NCBI RefSeq assembly: GCF_036417845.1
Contig: NW_027118693.1
Coordinates: forward strand, 2,056,001-2,120,000
Reading direction: 5' to 3'
Length of the DNA stretch: 64,000 nt
Source of the DNA: Apteryx mantelli
Taxonomy: Eukaryota > Chordata > Aves > Apterygiformes > Apterygidae
The notes under the pieces were generated by a model that was given only the letters and a program-made list of their open reading frames with translations, had not been told where the DNA came from and did not search any database. Position numbers and translations under genes: made by a program. Positions 23,850-35,624 of the stretch are shown one piece after another. The first letter of the stretch is position 1, and each line of letters starts with the position of its first letter.

Positions 23850-25000
23850 TGAAGGCAACCTGCGCTGGAGCAGGGACACCCTGCATGAGTCAAGAACTAT
23901 GGTCCGAGAGCATTTGCTCCATGACACATTGCTCACCAAAGTGTGGCTGAACAGCCTGTAGCTCCCCGGGTTGTCCTTGTGGCCTTTTCTGAGGATGGGC
24001 ACAACAGCCCTTTTTCAGCTCATTGGGACCTCCCCTCATCTCCACAACCTTTCAGAAATGATAGAGAGCAGCCTTGCTACGACAGCAGCCAGCTTTCTCA
24101 GTGCCCTCAGATGCCACCCATCCAGTCCCTTAGACTTGTATGGGCTGAGTTCTTGCGAGTAATCCCTCACTCAGACCTCATCCACTGCTGGTGACTTTTC
24201 CCCTCTGGAGTTCTGACTCTAGGTGCTATGACCCAGGAGACCTTCTTGGTGAAGACTGAAGCCAAGAATGCATTGAGTGCCTCAGATGTATTTGCATCTG
24301 TTACTACTAGATTCCCTGCCCCATTCAGCAGTGAGCCCGCATTTTCCTTTGCATTCTTTTACTGCAGCTGAAGCAGTAGCAGCTCTTCTTCATGCCCTTG
24401 ACATCCCTGCAGTGTCAATCCCACGGGAGCTTTGGCTTCCCTGACACCATCCCTGCTTCACTGGACAATATTTCTGAATTTCTCCTTTGCTGTTTCTCCC
24501 TCCTTCCCATTCCCATATGCTGCCTTATTGCACTGGAGCTCAGGCATGAGTTCCCTCTTCAGCCAAGCTGGTCTCCTGAGATGTCTACTAGTTTAACTGA
24601 GTATCAGGATGGACCATTCTTGTGCTTGGTGGATGCTGTCCTAAAAGACCTGCTGGCTCTCCCGAGCTACCCTGCCCTTCAGAGTTGCCTCCCCTTGTCT
24701 GTCCCATGGAAGAGCTCCATACATCTGAGCTGTGCCTTCACACAAAGGGCGCCTCCTCATCCTCTGCCTTGGTCTCCCCTGAAGAACTTGTACCCTACTA
24801 TCACAGCCCTCCAGTCGTGCGAGTGAACCCACCACATCTCAGTTATTCCAACCATGTGGCAGCCCTGTGACAGCTTGTGTGTCTCCAGTGCCTCCTGCTG
24901 TGCCCCAGGCTGCCTGCACTTGTGTCTATTTGGGCTGTAGAGCCTCAGCTGTGGCACAAAGCACAGACTGGTCATGGGGAAACCTGTGACCAAGGGCCAA
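23850..25000 (-). mobile_element. CR1 LINE ORF2 remnant, within the inverted copy
   Basis: The minus strand gives degenerate CR1 reverse transcriptase N-terminal sequence at 23850-24250 (PILRKGHKDNPGSYR, compare the CR1 form PVFKKGxKEDPGNYRP). The preceding linker and endonuclease sequence runs up to about 25000 (HDWRAVIVGYKFFRGDQGRG at 24757-24830). Stops and frame changes are frequent. It corresponds to 2680-4100 in copy 1. Confidence 0.78.
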
Positions 25001-26860
25001 GGACACTGTGTTTGCAATGGCCCCACTTCAGAGCAGAGACATGCTGGCATAGATAGCAGGTGGCAATGTAGTGGTGAAAGGAGGTTCCCACTGAGATGGC
25101 AAACTGTCTAGTACCCAAGGCCATGGCGAAACAGGGCTGGGCCATGCAGGAATGGCAGGAGAGGGGGTTGCTGCCCAAGCTGAATCTGCAGCACATTGGG
25201 GCCTGTGGCAGAGGTGAACCAATCTCCAAAAGGACAAGGTGCCAATGAAGAAGTCCCTGAGCTGGGACAGCCTGCAGCGACATGAGTGGAGGCCTTGGTG
25301 TGATGTGCCTCCCATCTATGCAGCATGCTTGGATGTAGATGGTACAGACTTTGCCCAAATGCAGTGGTGGGATTCAGTTATTCGGGCACAGGTAGGAAAC
25401 CCGAGGTGCCCTGAGACACCTCCTGAGCAAACACTCCAAAGGGGCATGGTTTTCCTCTAGGTCCCATGCTGGATCTGCTAGAAACAGGGGGTTGTGCTGG
25501 ACACCCCAGGCATCGGACAGGGCACTGCAGGCCTAATATTATGCCACTGAATCGAATGTCTGCACTGAAATACATCAGCTGTTTGTAATGGAGGGATCTG
25601 CATGTTTCTCAGGTTCAGAGTGAGGGGACACCTAGCACTGTGAGGCTTCTACTGTTCAGATGACCAAGGAAATTCCCCACCTGGCCCCCACCTGATGCTC
25701 TAGAAGGACAGAGGTCTCATAGTTGCTCCATCAGAGCAAGCAGACACTGGAACACGCCTTGGACCACCTCTGTCTCTTAAAATTTCACCAAGTGTTAATG
25801 GGTCACCAGCTGACTCCCACCCTTCATCTCCACTGATTATAATGGGAGTGTAGCCAAGGAGCTTGCATGCAGACATCTCTGTTGTGCTCACTTCAGCTTT
25901 GGCAAGGAGGATCTCACCTCCAGTGTTTTTGCAGAGCTCATGGGAGGGATCTGAGTCCCACTCCATCCCAGGGGCTTTAAACCAGCAGGAGATGCCTAGA
26001 TTGACTCATCTGAATCAATACCTGCAGTGTGGGAAAATGAACTCCCGTCTTGTCCCTGACGAGGTGTCCTGCCTAGCTAAGAGATGGGAATAGGGGCATC
26101 TAGAGTGGGACATTTCCAACTCTCCTAGATAACCATCCTCTGATGAGGCAAACTGCAATACTCTAACTGGTCTCTCTCCATTGTTTAGAGAGGGATCATG
26201 GATGAGTATTTTGGTCTGCCTCAGTGAACATTTCCCAGGAGCAGGGAGCACAAGGGACAGAGAAAATCACACCTTCTGCTGGGCCTCAGCTCCTGAGCAG
26301 GGCCGGGTTCCTGGATGCAGGGAGTTCATGGCAACAGGGCAGCACTGCCGAGAGAGAGCTGTGTCCAGGAGCAGCTCCTCTGCAAAGAGCGGCAGGGCTC
26401 TGGGAACTGCCTGCTCTTTCTGACATAAGATGAGACAAGACAGAGAGATGTGAAAGGCAGTCTGGAGCGGGAAGACAGAGGAGAGCTCATTTGTGGGAGA
26501 AATCTTCACAGCCCTTTACACGGTAAGTCTCTGGCTGAAGGACAACACTCCTGAGGTTCCTGGTGGGGTCACTCTCCTGGCTTCTCCAGGGTGGAGGAGG
26601 AGGAGGAGATCATTCAGAGCAGGGATTCCCTCCCACACCATCACTGGGACACGGCATCCAGCTGCCTTCTCCCAGGGACGATACAGGGGGGTGAAGCCAG
26701 GGTGTGCACACAGGTCTGCCCAGGGCTGTAATTCAGAGCAGTGTCCCTGTGCCCCAGGGTGCTGTGTGCTTGGGGCAGTGACTCTGCCACCTGCGAGGGT
26801 CAGCACTCAGCCTGCCTGGACAACTCCCCAAGTGCTGCAGGGAGCAGCTCTGGGTAGGAG
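23850..26860 (-). repeat. Inverted, diverged third copy of the 1-4100 segment
   Basis: Read on the minus strand, 26850 down to 25800 follows bases 70-1150 of the window in order at roughly 75-80% by eye. It then continues through the equivalent of 1180-1310 (near 25650-25750) and 1850-4000. The CR1 3' insertion at 1313-1805 is absent here. Together with 1-4100 this makes a pair of inverted arms about 20 kb apart. The matching frames (for example 26516-26806 minus against 126-743 plus) are shared repeat sequence, not genes. Confidence 0.8.
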
Positions 26861-27830
26861 GATGGGGGACTCTGAGGCAGTGGGAAGGTGTCGAGGTGTC
26901 CTTGGGTGTGCAGGGTTTCCTGGGGGGTCCCTGAGGCCATGAAGGTGGCAGGGAGTGCAGGGGTGTCACTGAGGCCTTGGAGGTGCAGAGGAGTGCAGGG
27001 GTGTCACTGAGGCCGTGGGGGTCTGGGGTCCATGGGGAGGAGACAGGCAGATGTCCAGGCTTTGCTAGGACCGGAACTAAAAACAAAGCCCAGCCAGGAG
27101 CAATGAGGGCCTGGAGGGATGAAAGAGGGAGAGGAGGCAAAGACAACTTGGCTGGGATAATGATCATGAGGGCGTTTTTGTCGCGGTGGTAAGGCCCATC
27201 GGTGAAGACTGCTGAGGCTTGTCTGCTCCTTGCACTATCATCCCCTGCTGCTCATCCATGTGAGCACCCAAGGCACTGCCTGGGGAGACCTGCAAAGCAT
27301 CAAGCACAACTACCTGCTCTGTGGGCAACGATCTGGGGACCTGGGAGCCCCAGGCAGTTTTCTCTTTGATCCTGCTAGTAAGGGCGAAGGGCTGGAGGAG
27401 GTAGGGACAGATCCTGTGGGTCAACAACTGGTTGCACAGCTGGTGTTGGCAACAGGGTTGTGGTTGTTATGACCATGGGGCCTTCTCTGAGAATCAAGGA
27501 TTGCTTGGAAGACATTGGGTCAGCCTGACCAAGTAGGGCAAAAGCATCTTTGCTACCACCTGGCAAACCTGGTAAGGAGACCTTTACACTGGGAACGACA
27601 GGAGGAAGAGGATGACCAATAATCAGGCGAGGAAGTGGTGGATCAGGTTGGCAAGGAAAGGCTGTGGGGTGAAGGAAGCCCACCTCGAGCATATCCACAT
27701 AAATAAGGACATGCCTGCAGGAAAGCATTATGGGGGAAGCTCTCACACCCCTCCTGAGAAATCAGCACAGCTGGCACCTCTCTGAAGTGCTCATACACTA
27801 ATGCCTGCAGCATGGGGAGCAAACACCAGG
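26861..27830. other. No gene seen
   Basis: GC-rich sequence with repeated gaggcc(at/gt)g phrases near 26930-27030, a short imperfect tandem of about 45-50 bases (tgcaggggtgtcactgaggcc recurs at about 26958 and 26996). Overlapping frames occur on both strands and no domain is seen. Confidence 0.5.
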
Positions 27831-27849
27831 CATGAGAGGTCTGTGTGCA

Positions 27850-28320
27850 GCTGCGGACTTTGAGCTCATTGGGATCCCAGAGACACGGTGGGATCACTCA
27901 CAGGAGTGGATTGCTGCAATGGATAGACACAGGCTCTTTAAGAAGGACCGGTGGGCAAGGCAAGGAGGGGGAGTTGTCCTTCATGTGAGAGAGCAGCTCG
28001 AATGAGCCAGTGGAGAGCTTATGGGTCAGGGTTATCAGGCAGAGCAACGTGGGTGACATTGCACTGGGTGTCACCTTCAGACACCTGATCAGGAAGAAGA
28101 CACAGACGAGGCCTTCTTCAGACATCTGGAAGAAGTCTCGCATTTGCAAGCCCTGCTCCTCATAAGGGGGGACCTTAACCACCCCGATATCTGCTGGAGG
28201 GACAACACAGCAGGGCACAAGGAATCCGGGAGGTTTCTGGAGTGCATTGATGACAATGTCCTGACAAAGGTCACCGAGGAGCTGATGAGGAGAGGTGATC
28301 TGCTAGCAATAAAGATCACA
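27850..28320 (+). mobile_element. CR1 LINE endonuclease fragment
   Basis: The plus strand reads as CR1 ORF2 endonuclease in pieces: IGIPETRWDHS near 27870, VVLHVREQLE near 27975, PDQEEDTDEAFFRHLEEVS near 28085 and LIRGDLNHPDICWRDNTAG near 28155-28212. That last piece includes the conserved GDFNxPDI-like catalytic motif of AP endonucleases. It ends at about 28310. It is truncated at both ends and interrupted by stops. Confidence 0.88.
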
Positions 28321-28610
28321 GCTGCTAGCTTCCCCACAGTGCCTGACCTCCCCCCAGTACAGCTGCTGTGAGCTTCCCCAGAGAGTGCCCTCAGCCCCCA
28401 CTGCTGTCAGCTTCCCCCAGTGGTGCTCTGACCCCCCAAAGCTGCCATCTTTCCCTGACGCTACCACATGCCCTGTATTTTCCAGGAGAAATTTCCCACC
28501 GCAGCCTCCATACCCTGGCTGGCTGCCAAAACAGCCCTTGCTGCTGCCCCCAAAATGGCCAGAGTGAAGCGTCTCCATCATCCAGCCCAAAGCTGGAGAG
28601 CAAGGCAGCG

Positions 28611-28656
<46 letters not shown>

Positions 28657-30364
28657 CTGGGGGGGGCGGGGGAGCGGGGCGATCAGGCCAGTCTCTCCCC
28701 TTTAGTAAAGCAACTGCAATGAACACGCTGACCAGTGTGTCCAGGGCAGAGCTCTGGGAGCCAGGACACATCCCAGGCACCCACTGCCTCCACCAGCAGA
28801 ACGGACACAAAATGCAGTCCCTCCTGCTCCTCAAGAGACAAGCCAGAGGAGCCGTCTCCAGCCTCAGGCGATCCAAGAGCAGGACTGCAGGTGGCCAGAT
28901 GTCATGAAATTCAGCAGAAGGGACCAGCTCCAGCCTTGGCTGAGACACAAAAGCAGGTTTCCTTGTTCTATCAGGAAACTGCTTTGAACCAATTCCTCTG
29001 GCCATCACCCCTGCTAGAGCAAAGCAAAGCACGTCGGTGCCCATTGGCCTCCAAGGTGCTTCTGCCTGTGCTGCCCCACCTCATGCACTCGCCTGGTTGC
29101 CTAGTTATGATGTCCCAGTCTCTGATGTCACAGTGGCTGGTGACCACCGGAGGAGATGGTCAGGTTCTGACGGGCTCAGTTGTCTGCCTTCCCTCCACCT
29201 TTCAAGTCAGGCTTGCTTTAGTGCATTGCCTGCAAGGTGTACTGGGAAGAACCCCATCTGAGCAGCCTCTGGTACGGAAAGCAATCTGAAGAAGGCAAAG
29301 TCCCTGTTATCTGGAGACGTCAGCTGCTGTGCAAATAGCTGTAAGCAGCACAGATGGTTGCAAAGGGAAAGTCTTGACACTGGGGATACCCGTAGCTGTT
29401 TGAGACTGGAGGGCATTTTCATATTTGCAGCGTGCTTGGAGGGTGAAATGCTCTTCACAGTCCTCCTGGGACACATTTCCTGGGGCTGCTGCTTGGTGCA
29501 GCAATGGTTTTCCTGTGGGAAACACTACAATCTTTGTGGAAGGTAAATTTCACACAGAAACCTGAGCAGCTTCACGTCTTGCCCAGCAGCATCTCTAAGC
29601 TGGCAGAGGAGGTGGCCTTGGATGGTACTTATAAGCCGTGGCTTTACCGAGGTGCTCCTCAGGTGCAGATAATCCCCCCAACCTCAGAACCCATTGTTTT
29701 GGGTCCTCACCATCTCTTGCAGCCTCCCCCACCTGCTACCTTCCCCTGAGAGGTGCACACCATATACCTCCGCCTGGCACAGACACACACCACCGTGCCT
29801 CTCCTCACCCCTCCCTGCTCTGTGCACGCTCTGCACCTCTTTCTGCACGGCCTCTACCACACATACATGTGTTTATGCAGGACCATGAATCCCTACCAGG
29901 CAAGAGAGCATGAGATTCTGTCTACCTTGCATCTCTTCTCTCAGTCAATTGACAAAAATCAGAGAGGGGAAAGGAGAGTCTTGCAAATAAAGCTTGGAGT
30001 TGGCTGCACCTCACACTGTGGCCTGGGACCCATCGTATTTCCCATGTCTTCAAAAGGGGACCAAACAACTGCTCTATCCCATGTGGGGCAGTGCATCCAT
30101 ACATCTGCAAGGTAGAAATCTGCAAGTGGAAGGCAAGAAGGGAATGGGAAGGGTCTTCATTGTACTGACTGTGATACCGTGAATCTAGCCCTTTCCCAGA
30201 GCATGGTTACTCCCTGCAGCAGCTTCACAACGGAGCCATAGCACCAATCCCAACCTGAGGGCTGTAGTCAGTGATCGACTTTGCAGGGGCTCCAAGCGAT
30301 GGGTTTTCCAGCCTTTCCAGTCTCCTCCTGAATGACCCTCTGCTTTGCTCCTTCACGGCGAGAC
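28321..30364. other. No gene recognised; contains a (TG)n tract
   Basis: GC-rich sequence with a microsatellite at 28613-28657. The 217-codon minus-strand frame (28391-29044) runs through the CA repeat and overlaps three other frames, so it is rejected as coding. A 5' exon or promoter for the exon set starting at 30365 could lie here, but no signal is clear. Confidence 0.5.
28613..28657 (+). repeat. (TG)n microsatellite
   Basis: About 20 TG units with a short CG interruption, followed by a G-rich run. Confidence 0.95.
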
Positions 30365-30883
30365 ATGTCCTGCCACAAGGCCAGTGCCTGGAGAGCCCAG
30401 TTTAGACTGCCGGCCCATGGTGGATGCCAGGACCCACAGGAGTCATGCTGGGACAGAGACCTTTCCTCTGGGAGTGTTCAGAAGAGGAACACCGTGCAGG
30501 AGGCCAAAGAGGAGCAGCATGCTCCCCTTTCCCCCTCCCACCTGGCTGCGGAGGAATTCGCCAACTTCATCGACTTCCTCACCGACAGGGGTGTGTTTAA
30601 CAGCCTCTGCACAGTCCTAGAAGAAACCACCCAGAAAATAAAGGAGGTCAGGGTGGCATACGGAGAGCTCAACCGCAGCCCAGAGACGGAGTCTCCAAGG
30701 TGTTCCTGTCAGAGCGAGAGGATCCATTTCCGCTCCTGCCACTACCCTGCCTCCTCCAGCTTGGGAGGGGACTGGGAAAAGCAGTTCATGGCCAGAGTCG
30801 GGCAGAACCCACAGTGGAGCATGCTGGACACCTCTGCTGCCCAAATCGCATGCAGGAAGGAGAGGAAGAGGACAGAGGAAGCG
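30365..30883 (+). CDS. Putative exon 1 of an unrecognised host gene
   Basis: This is 173 codons, opening with the Met at 30365 and ending at a good splice donor (gcg|gtgagg, 30884) after the basic stretch RKERKRTEEA. The core, about residues 60-95, reads like a conserved helical domain: EEFANFIDFLTDRGV, then SLCTVLEETTQKIKEV. Later residues are Ser/Cys-rich and polar. No transmembrane segment or signal peptide is seen. The motif style recalls the N-terminus of CCDC116-type proteins, but that is from memory and unverified. The frame ends in phase 0, matching the next exon candidate at 32208. An upstream first coding exon is possible, since a pyrimidine-rich stretch and ag precede 30365. Confidence 0.55.
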
Positions 30884-32207
30884 GTGAGGGTTTGCCACCC
30901 AAAGGTCTCTCTCTTTTAAATCTCAGCGCCCTGGGCCTTTTCCCAGACTGGAAAGCCACAAAGAACATGATCCGATTTGACTGGAAACTAAACGTAGAGT
31001 GTTGTGTAGAGATAACACGCACCAAAATCTCAACATTATCCCTTCCCTGTGAGAGCTGCATGCACTTGTACACATGACCAGCTCTGTGTAATGTCCTCCT
31101 CTGCACCCAACAGTAAGTATTTGGGGTGTAAGGGAGTGAGAGAGGAAGAAGGTGGTAAATCTCTCTTCTTGGCTTTCATCACTTGAAAGCTGAAGCCCAG
31201 CATGGGCAGAAGGCACTTTTGTTAAAGGCGTGTGCCTTGCAAAGGATGCTTATAGTACTGGGCCTTACCTCCTCTTTGGGCTACAGCGAGGCCCTGGGGG
31301 ATGTGGCAAAGGCCCTTCTACACAGAAGCCCTCACCCCACAACGACTTGAGCAGAAGCTTCAGGCTCATACACTGTGAGCACATCCCCAGAGAACAAACC
31401 TGGTGCTATAAGCAGGACAAATGCGTGGGGCTAGATCCTGGAAGAAGAGCAAGTACATGCTGCTTTGCTCTAGATTAGGCTCATGTAGTGTAGGTATCAA
31501 AACCCTCCCATAAGCCAGGCATTAAAAGACTAACAGTTTTAAAATTCGGACTGAGACAGAGACATTGTGTATGTTCTGCTACCTTCTGAGCTATTCAGAG
31601 CAGGCTTGGATCACGCTCTTAAGGGTTTTTCCCACAGCTATGAAGATATAATAACTATCCCAAAACAGAAACTCTTGGAATCCACAGTCTGCTCATTTCT
31701 GGAGGGTGGCGCTTAAAACAAATCTCCTGAGAAAAATCACACTCAAATTACAGGAACTGTGTGGCTGAATGAAAGCTGCAATCTGGTTCTGACTGTCCTG
31801 ACCCTGCCCTCATGCCTGGAGAGGCACAAGTGCCACCTGTGTCATGAGCTCAGCTGGGCTCACAGTGCTGCCCAGCTCTCTGCAAGTGTTGGGGAGCACG
31901 TGCTCAGCAGCATCTGGAGGTGTCCAAACCAGGACATTGAGCTGTCTGAGCTGAGCTCCACCTCGGGGTCAAGGTCTGAACTTGCCCACTTAAAAAAAAT
32001 GAATTCCAGCAGACCTCTCATTAAAAGTCACTGAGGCTTGGACTTCAGACTGGGCTTTGGCGCCTCTTCAAACCAGAGGTGGGATTTGCTTAGTTTAGTC
32101 TTCCCTTACTGCCTCTCTGTGCGTCACGGATTTCGTATTTCACTTTCCTTTGACTCATTCTCTTGTTTACTCTGGCAAGATCTTCACCCTCTTCCTTTCT
32201 CTTGCAG
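30884..32207 (+). other. Putative intron
   Basis: It begins gtgagg and ends in a strong polypyrimidine tract and cag (ttcctttctcttgcag, to 32207). I see no recognised repeat or conserved frame inside. A small additional exon cannot be excluded. Confidence 0.5.
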
Positions 32208-32683
32208 AGGGTTCCTCAAAAGGCAGCTGATTTTCTGCCTCACAAGACCAACATGAGACCCCCACCAGGGGCTAGCAAAGACCGTGAAAAAGAAATCACA
32301 GCTGTCCTGAAAAAAGCAACCCCACATGAAGTTTCTCATGGTCTTCGGGGCCATTTTCTCTCTGCCACTCCTCCTTTCTTCAAAGAAAAGACAGCATTAT
32401 TCTCAGCCCTCCAAGATATCACCAAGGAGGTTGTTGTCCAAGTATTCAAAGCAGCAATGGAAGAAGGGTCCCACCTCCCTGACAAATCCCAGGGACATGG
32501 GGAGACCAAGCCAAAGACACCTGGGCAGGAACCTTAGCCCAAGCTCTGCTGGCTAAAATCGCTCCAAGACCACCACTGCAGAAACCTCCACCTAGACCAA
32601 ACAACGTGCCACCTCCACTGCGGAAGCGCAAACTTAAAGCCAAGAAATTGGAGATGGCCAAAGAAAACCCTCCAGGTTCCCAG
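32208..32683 (+). pseudogene. Putative exon 2 of the same gene, carrying one frameshift
   Basis: It is bounded by acceptor ttgcag|agg and donor cag|gtaact (32684). The first part reads RVPQKAADFLPHKTN, then KDREKEITAVLKKATP and TALFSALQDITKEVVVQVF, and stops at 32537. From about 32500 another frame stays open to the donor and continues in style: LAQALLAKIAPRPPLQKPPP and LRKRKLKAKKLEMAKENPP. The switch falls within about 32485-32537. The exon is 476 bases, one short of a multiple of three, although both its junctions are phase 0 with their neighbours. That fits a single-base loss, either a true null mutation or a sequence error. Confidence 0.55.
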
Positions 32684-33974
32684 GTAACTTTCTGTTTTTC
32701 CAGCTCAACCAAAACAACATCCTTGCATCAAGCGTATGTTGCAGATGTTTCTCTTGTTCTCCCATCCAGCTCTGCATGATGTCTGCCTGAATTGTAACTT
32801 TACAATGTCTGCCTAAGAAGCAGATCTTGCTTCCTTTACCTTTCACTAGAATGACGTAGTTTTCAAATTCAGGTATTCTTAGGGTTGTCCCTAAGATACT
32901 GCTTTTGGAGTAGTCACACGCTAGCCAGTGAGCTCTCTTGGCACAGCAGAGACACAGGTGCTTGATGTCACTGCAGCTCTTGTTTTTGCAGTAGGCGGTG
33001 CATGTCCTGTGCTCTGTGTCTTGAAGGCAAATTCACTTTTGGGGTAGGCAGATACCTGTAAGACAACCTCTACAGGGAAATGGGGCACAAAAATCGTCTC
33101 CAGCAAGACAGTCGAGGCAGGCAGGTCTCAGGACTTCAGTGAGGCTCTCTGGGGGCTCAGGCAGCTGCAGGACTCACGGTTCTTATAGCCATAGCACCTC
33201 TCTAAGCCTTTACATGAACCCTTGAGCCACCAGACACGCACAGTCCCAAGGTGAGGAAAGAACAGCCTTCCTGCACTCAGGGATCATAACCTCAGTGCTC
33301 ACTGAGAGTGAATTTTAATCCCTTTGCTACTGCCGTCCTTCAGCGGGCAATTTTCGCTCTGCTGTATTTCTTCCAGTGTCTCTCATGCAGACTGAAAATT
33401 AAGTCGTAGCTGAGGCTGAGCTGAGCTCTAGCATCCACGATTGCTGAGCAAGTTTGAAAGGCAAAGCTGCTGCTTTCTGTTACAAACACCTCTGATGCCT
33501 CAAGCTGCTGAGGTCCACTCAATATCCAAAGACGCTGGTCAGGAGAGAGTTGGGGCAGGGAGCCCTTTGACAAGACAAAATGATGGCTCTCAAAATAGTG
33601 ACTGCTTAACTGTGGGTATTAATTGTTTAATCTAGACTCCCACATCCCATCAGCCAGTATATCCCACCAAAACTCTGTCATGTCTTCAGCATAAGAGGCC
33701 ATTTGCTCTTTTCCACTCCACAGGTATCAATCCCATCTTGCTCCCTTGGCTTCAGTGTGCATGGTCCAAGCAGGAGCAGAGTCTAGCCCGGCTCTGCTTT
33801 TGATCCATGTTAATCAGAAACCACTACTACCAATGAAAACACACCACGAGGGGGTCTTCATGTTTAGAAAATATTTGCTAGTTTTTACATTCCCAATACT
33901 AATGAAATATATCATTTTTGATTTTTTTTTTTTCCTCATGCTGATTCTCTCTTGGCAACTGCACATACGGACAG
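32684..33974 (+). other. Putative intron
   Basis: It begins gtaact and ends with a T-rich tract (33919-33935), then acag at 33974. It contains ordinary non-coding sequence and no recognised repeat. Confidence 0.5.
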
Positions 33975-34871
33975 GTGGGACCTCATCTCCCTCCGAGGAC
34001 CCTGCTTGCTAAAAGGGTGGCAAGGAAGGATGCGTCGGGAGGAGGCAAGCGTTTCCAAAGTCAAGAGGAGATTATCGAGTCTCTTGTGGAAAAGGCGGTC
34101 AGGCACATATTACACAAGGATAAGCATGAACAATCACTTTCAGAGAAACTTGGATTTACCCTGGTTCCGGTAACAAAGGTACTCCCTGAGATGGAGTCGG
34201 GCTTTAAAAAACTGAATGGCACTTGCAAACGGTTAACATCACAGACTGACTGGGCTGAAGCGTCTAAGCAAGGAAATCTGAAGAGTTCTTTGAAACCTCG
34301 AAAGCTGATGGGCAAAAAGATTTCTCCTCCACAAAAAACAATTCTCAGCAAAGCAGAATTGCCCAAGAAACCCATCAGGCAACATGCCACTCCTCTGCCA
34401 GCGACCACAGAAATACCGCCTCCAAAATGCCCACAAGTGCTACCCCAAAAGGCAAAGGACTCAGCACAGCTGGCCACTGTGCAACTTCTCAGGCAAACAG
34501 CATCTTCTGCAAAACCAAGGATCACAGATGACAGCCCGAGAAAACTACCTGTTTTACCAAACACTCAAGTCAACACCTCTGCAAGGCGCTCCTTACCTCC
34601 TCCAAAGCTGGTAGGCAAAAGGCACTCGCCGTGTTCCCAGACATTGCGGGAAATCGGGCAGAGCCTCCCAAGTCCTGTGCCCACTCTGAAACAGCTACTA
34701 CGACCCAGGAGAGCCTCTTTCCCAAAGACCGCAGAGAGGGCACAGACACCAAAAGCCCGCTGCTGTTCTCCCCCAGATTTGAAATTCTCTCTGTTTAAAC
34801 ATGGATATTGTTGCACAGATTTTTGTCCAGTGTATGCTTTGTCTTTACCAGTTCTACTTATAGTCTTCTGA
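33975..34871 (+). CDS. Putative last exon of the unrecognised host gene
   Basis: This is 298 open codons starting directly after the acceptor (cag|gtggga) in phase 0, so it follows exon 2 in frame. The N-terminal part has a predicted amphipathic helix (EEIIESLVEKAVRHILH, about residues 31-47) followed by SEKLGFTLVPVTKVLPEM. The rest is rich in Pro, Lys, Ser and Thr (PPPKC, PLPATTEIPPPK and similar), likely disordered. It ends with a hydrophobic tail (LSLPVLLIVF) at the stop 34869-34871, which may instead be read-through into 3' UTR. It is the longest OR-unrelated frame in the window with sensible composition. No family is recognised with confidence. Confidence 0.5.
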   Translation: MGPHLPPRTLLAKRVARKDASGGGKRFQSQEEIIESLVEKAVRHILHKDKHEQSLSEKLGFTLVPVTKVLPEMESGFKKLNGTCKRLTSQTDWAEASKQGNLKSSLKPRKLMGKKISPPQKTILSKAELPKKPIRQHATPLPATTEIPPPKCPQVLPQKAKDSAQLATVQLLRQTASSAKPRITDDSPRKLPVLPNTQVNTSARRSLPPPKLVGKRHSPCSQTLREIGQSLPSPVPTLKQLLRPRRASFPKTAERAQTPKARCCSPPDLKFSLFKHGYCCTDFCPVYALSLPVLLIVF

Positions 34872-35620
34872 GATGTATTCAGTGTGAACAATCAGAATAT
34901 CAGGTTTTGGCTCCCTCAACCTTCAACAAATGTCCCCAGGGATGAGAAGCTCAGCACTTCCACAGATTCTTTGTGCATTATATTTTTTTTTTTTTTTTTT
35001 TTTTTTCCTGTGGCTTCCATCTCTCCTTGGGAGACAACACTACTGTTATTAACACTGTTGGTCATTTGTACTATGGCCGTGCTTCAGGGTCACAGGGAAG
35101 AAAACTCTGTGTTAGCTGTGGGAATGGATAGAGATGCTTGATGTGGGGCGAGGTTATAATTACCACCAGTTCATCAGTGTGGGCGAAAGAAGGACACAGA
35201 AGGGAAGAAGCCGAAGGTGGCACAGACTGTTTGCAGGCCTGATTCGCCACAGAACATGTTCCCGCTCTGTCTTTCTGACCCCACCTTCTTCTGGCGACTA
35301 TCTGAACAACTTCAAAGAAAACTTTTTTCCCACAACAGTCTTCACTAATTTCCCAGTTGCTCAAATATTGTTATTTGGGAATTCCAAGCGCTAGGGCATG
35401 TTGAACTGTGTTGGTTCCCGTGGGGTTAGCCAGGCATCCAAATGGTTCTCTTAGCGATGATTTCCATTTATCTGCTTAGACAGAAATCCAGGACCTTTGC
35501 AGGTGAACATCATTCATCAGCATTTCACCTTGAGTGTTTCTTTAAGTGACCTCTTTCTGCGAACCCAAAGCAGTAGATTTAGTGCACAGGTGCAGAGTGG
35601 CCTAGAGAAAGGACTGCTTC
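34872..35620. other. No gene seen; poly-T tract
   Basis: Possible 3' flank of the gene ending at 34871. A run of about 24 T lies at 34983-35006. No canonical AATAAA is seen close to the stop. Confidence 0.5.
34983..35006 (+). repeat. Poly-T tract
   Basis: About 24 consecutive T residues. It could be the poly-A tail of a minus-strand retrocopy, but no retrocopy is recognised next to it. Confidence 0.9.
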
Positions 35621-35624
35621 ATTT

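Noticed and set aside
28391..29044. Open frame of 217 codons, minus strand
   Set aside because: Passes through the (CA)n repeat at 28613-28657 and overlaps plus-strand frames of similar length.
34983..35006. Poly-A tail of a processed pseudogene on the minus strand
   Set aside because: No intron-less gene copy or target duplication is recognisable next to the tract.
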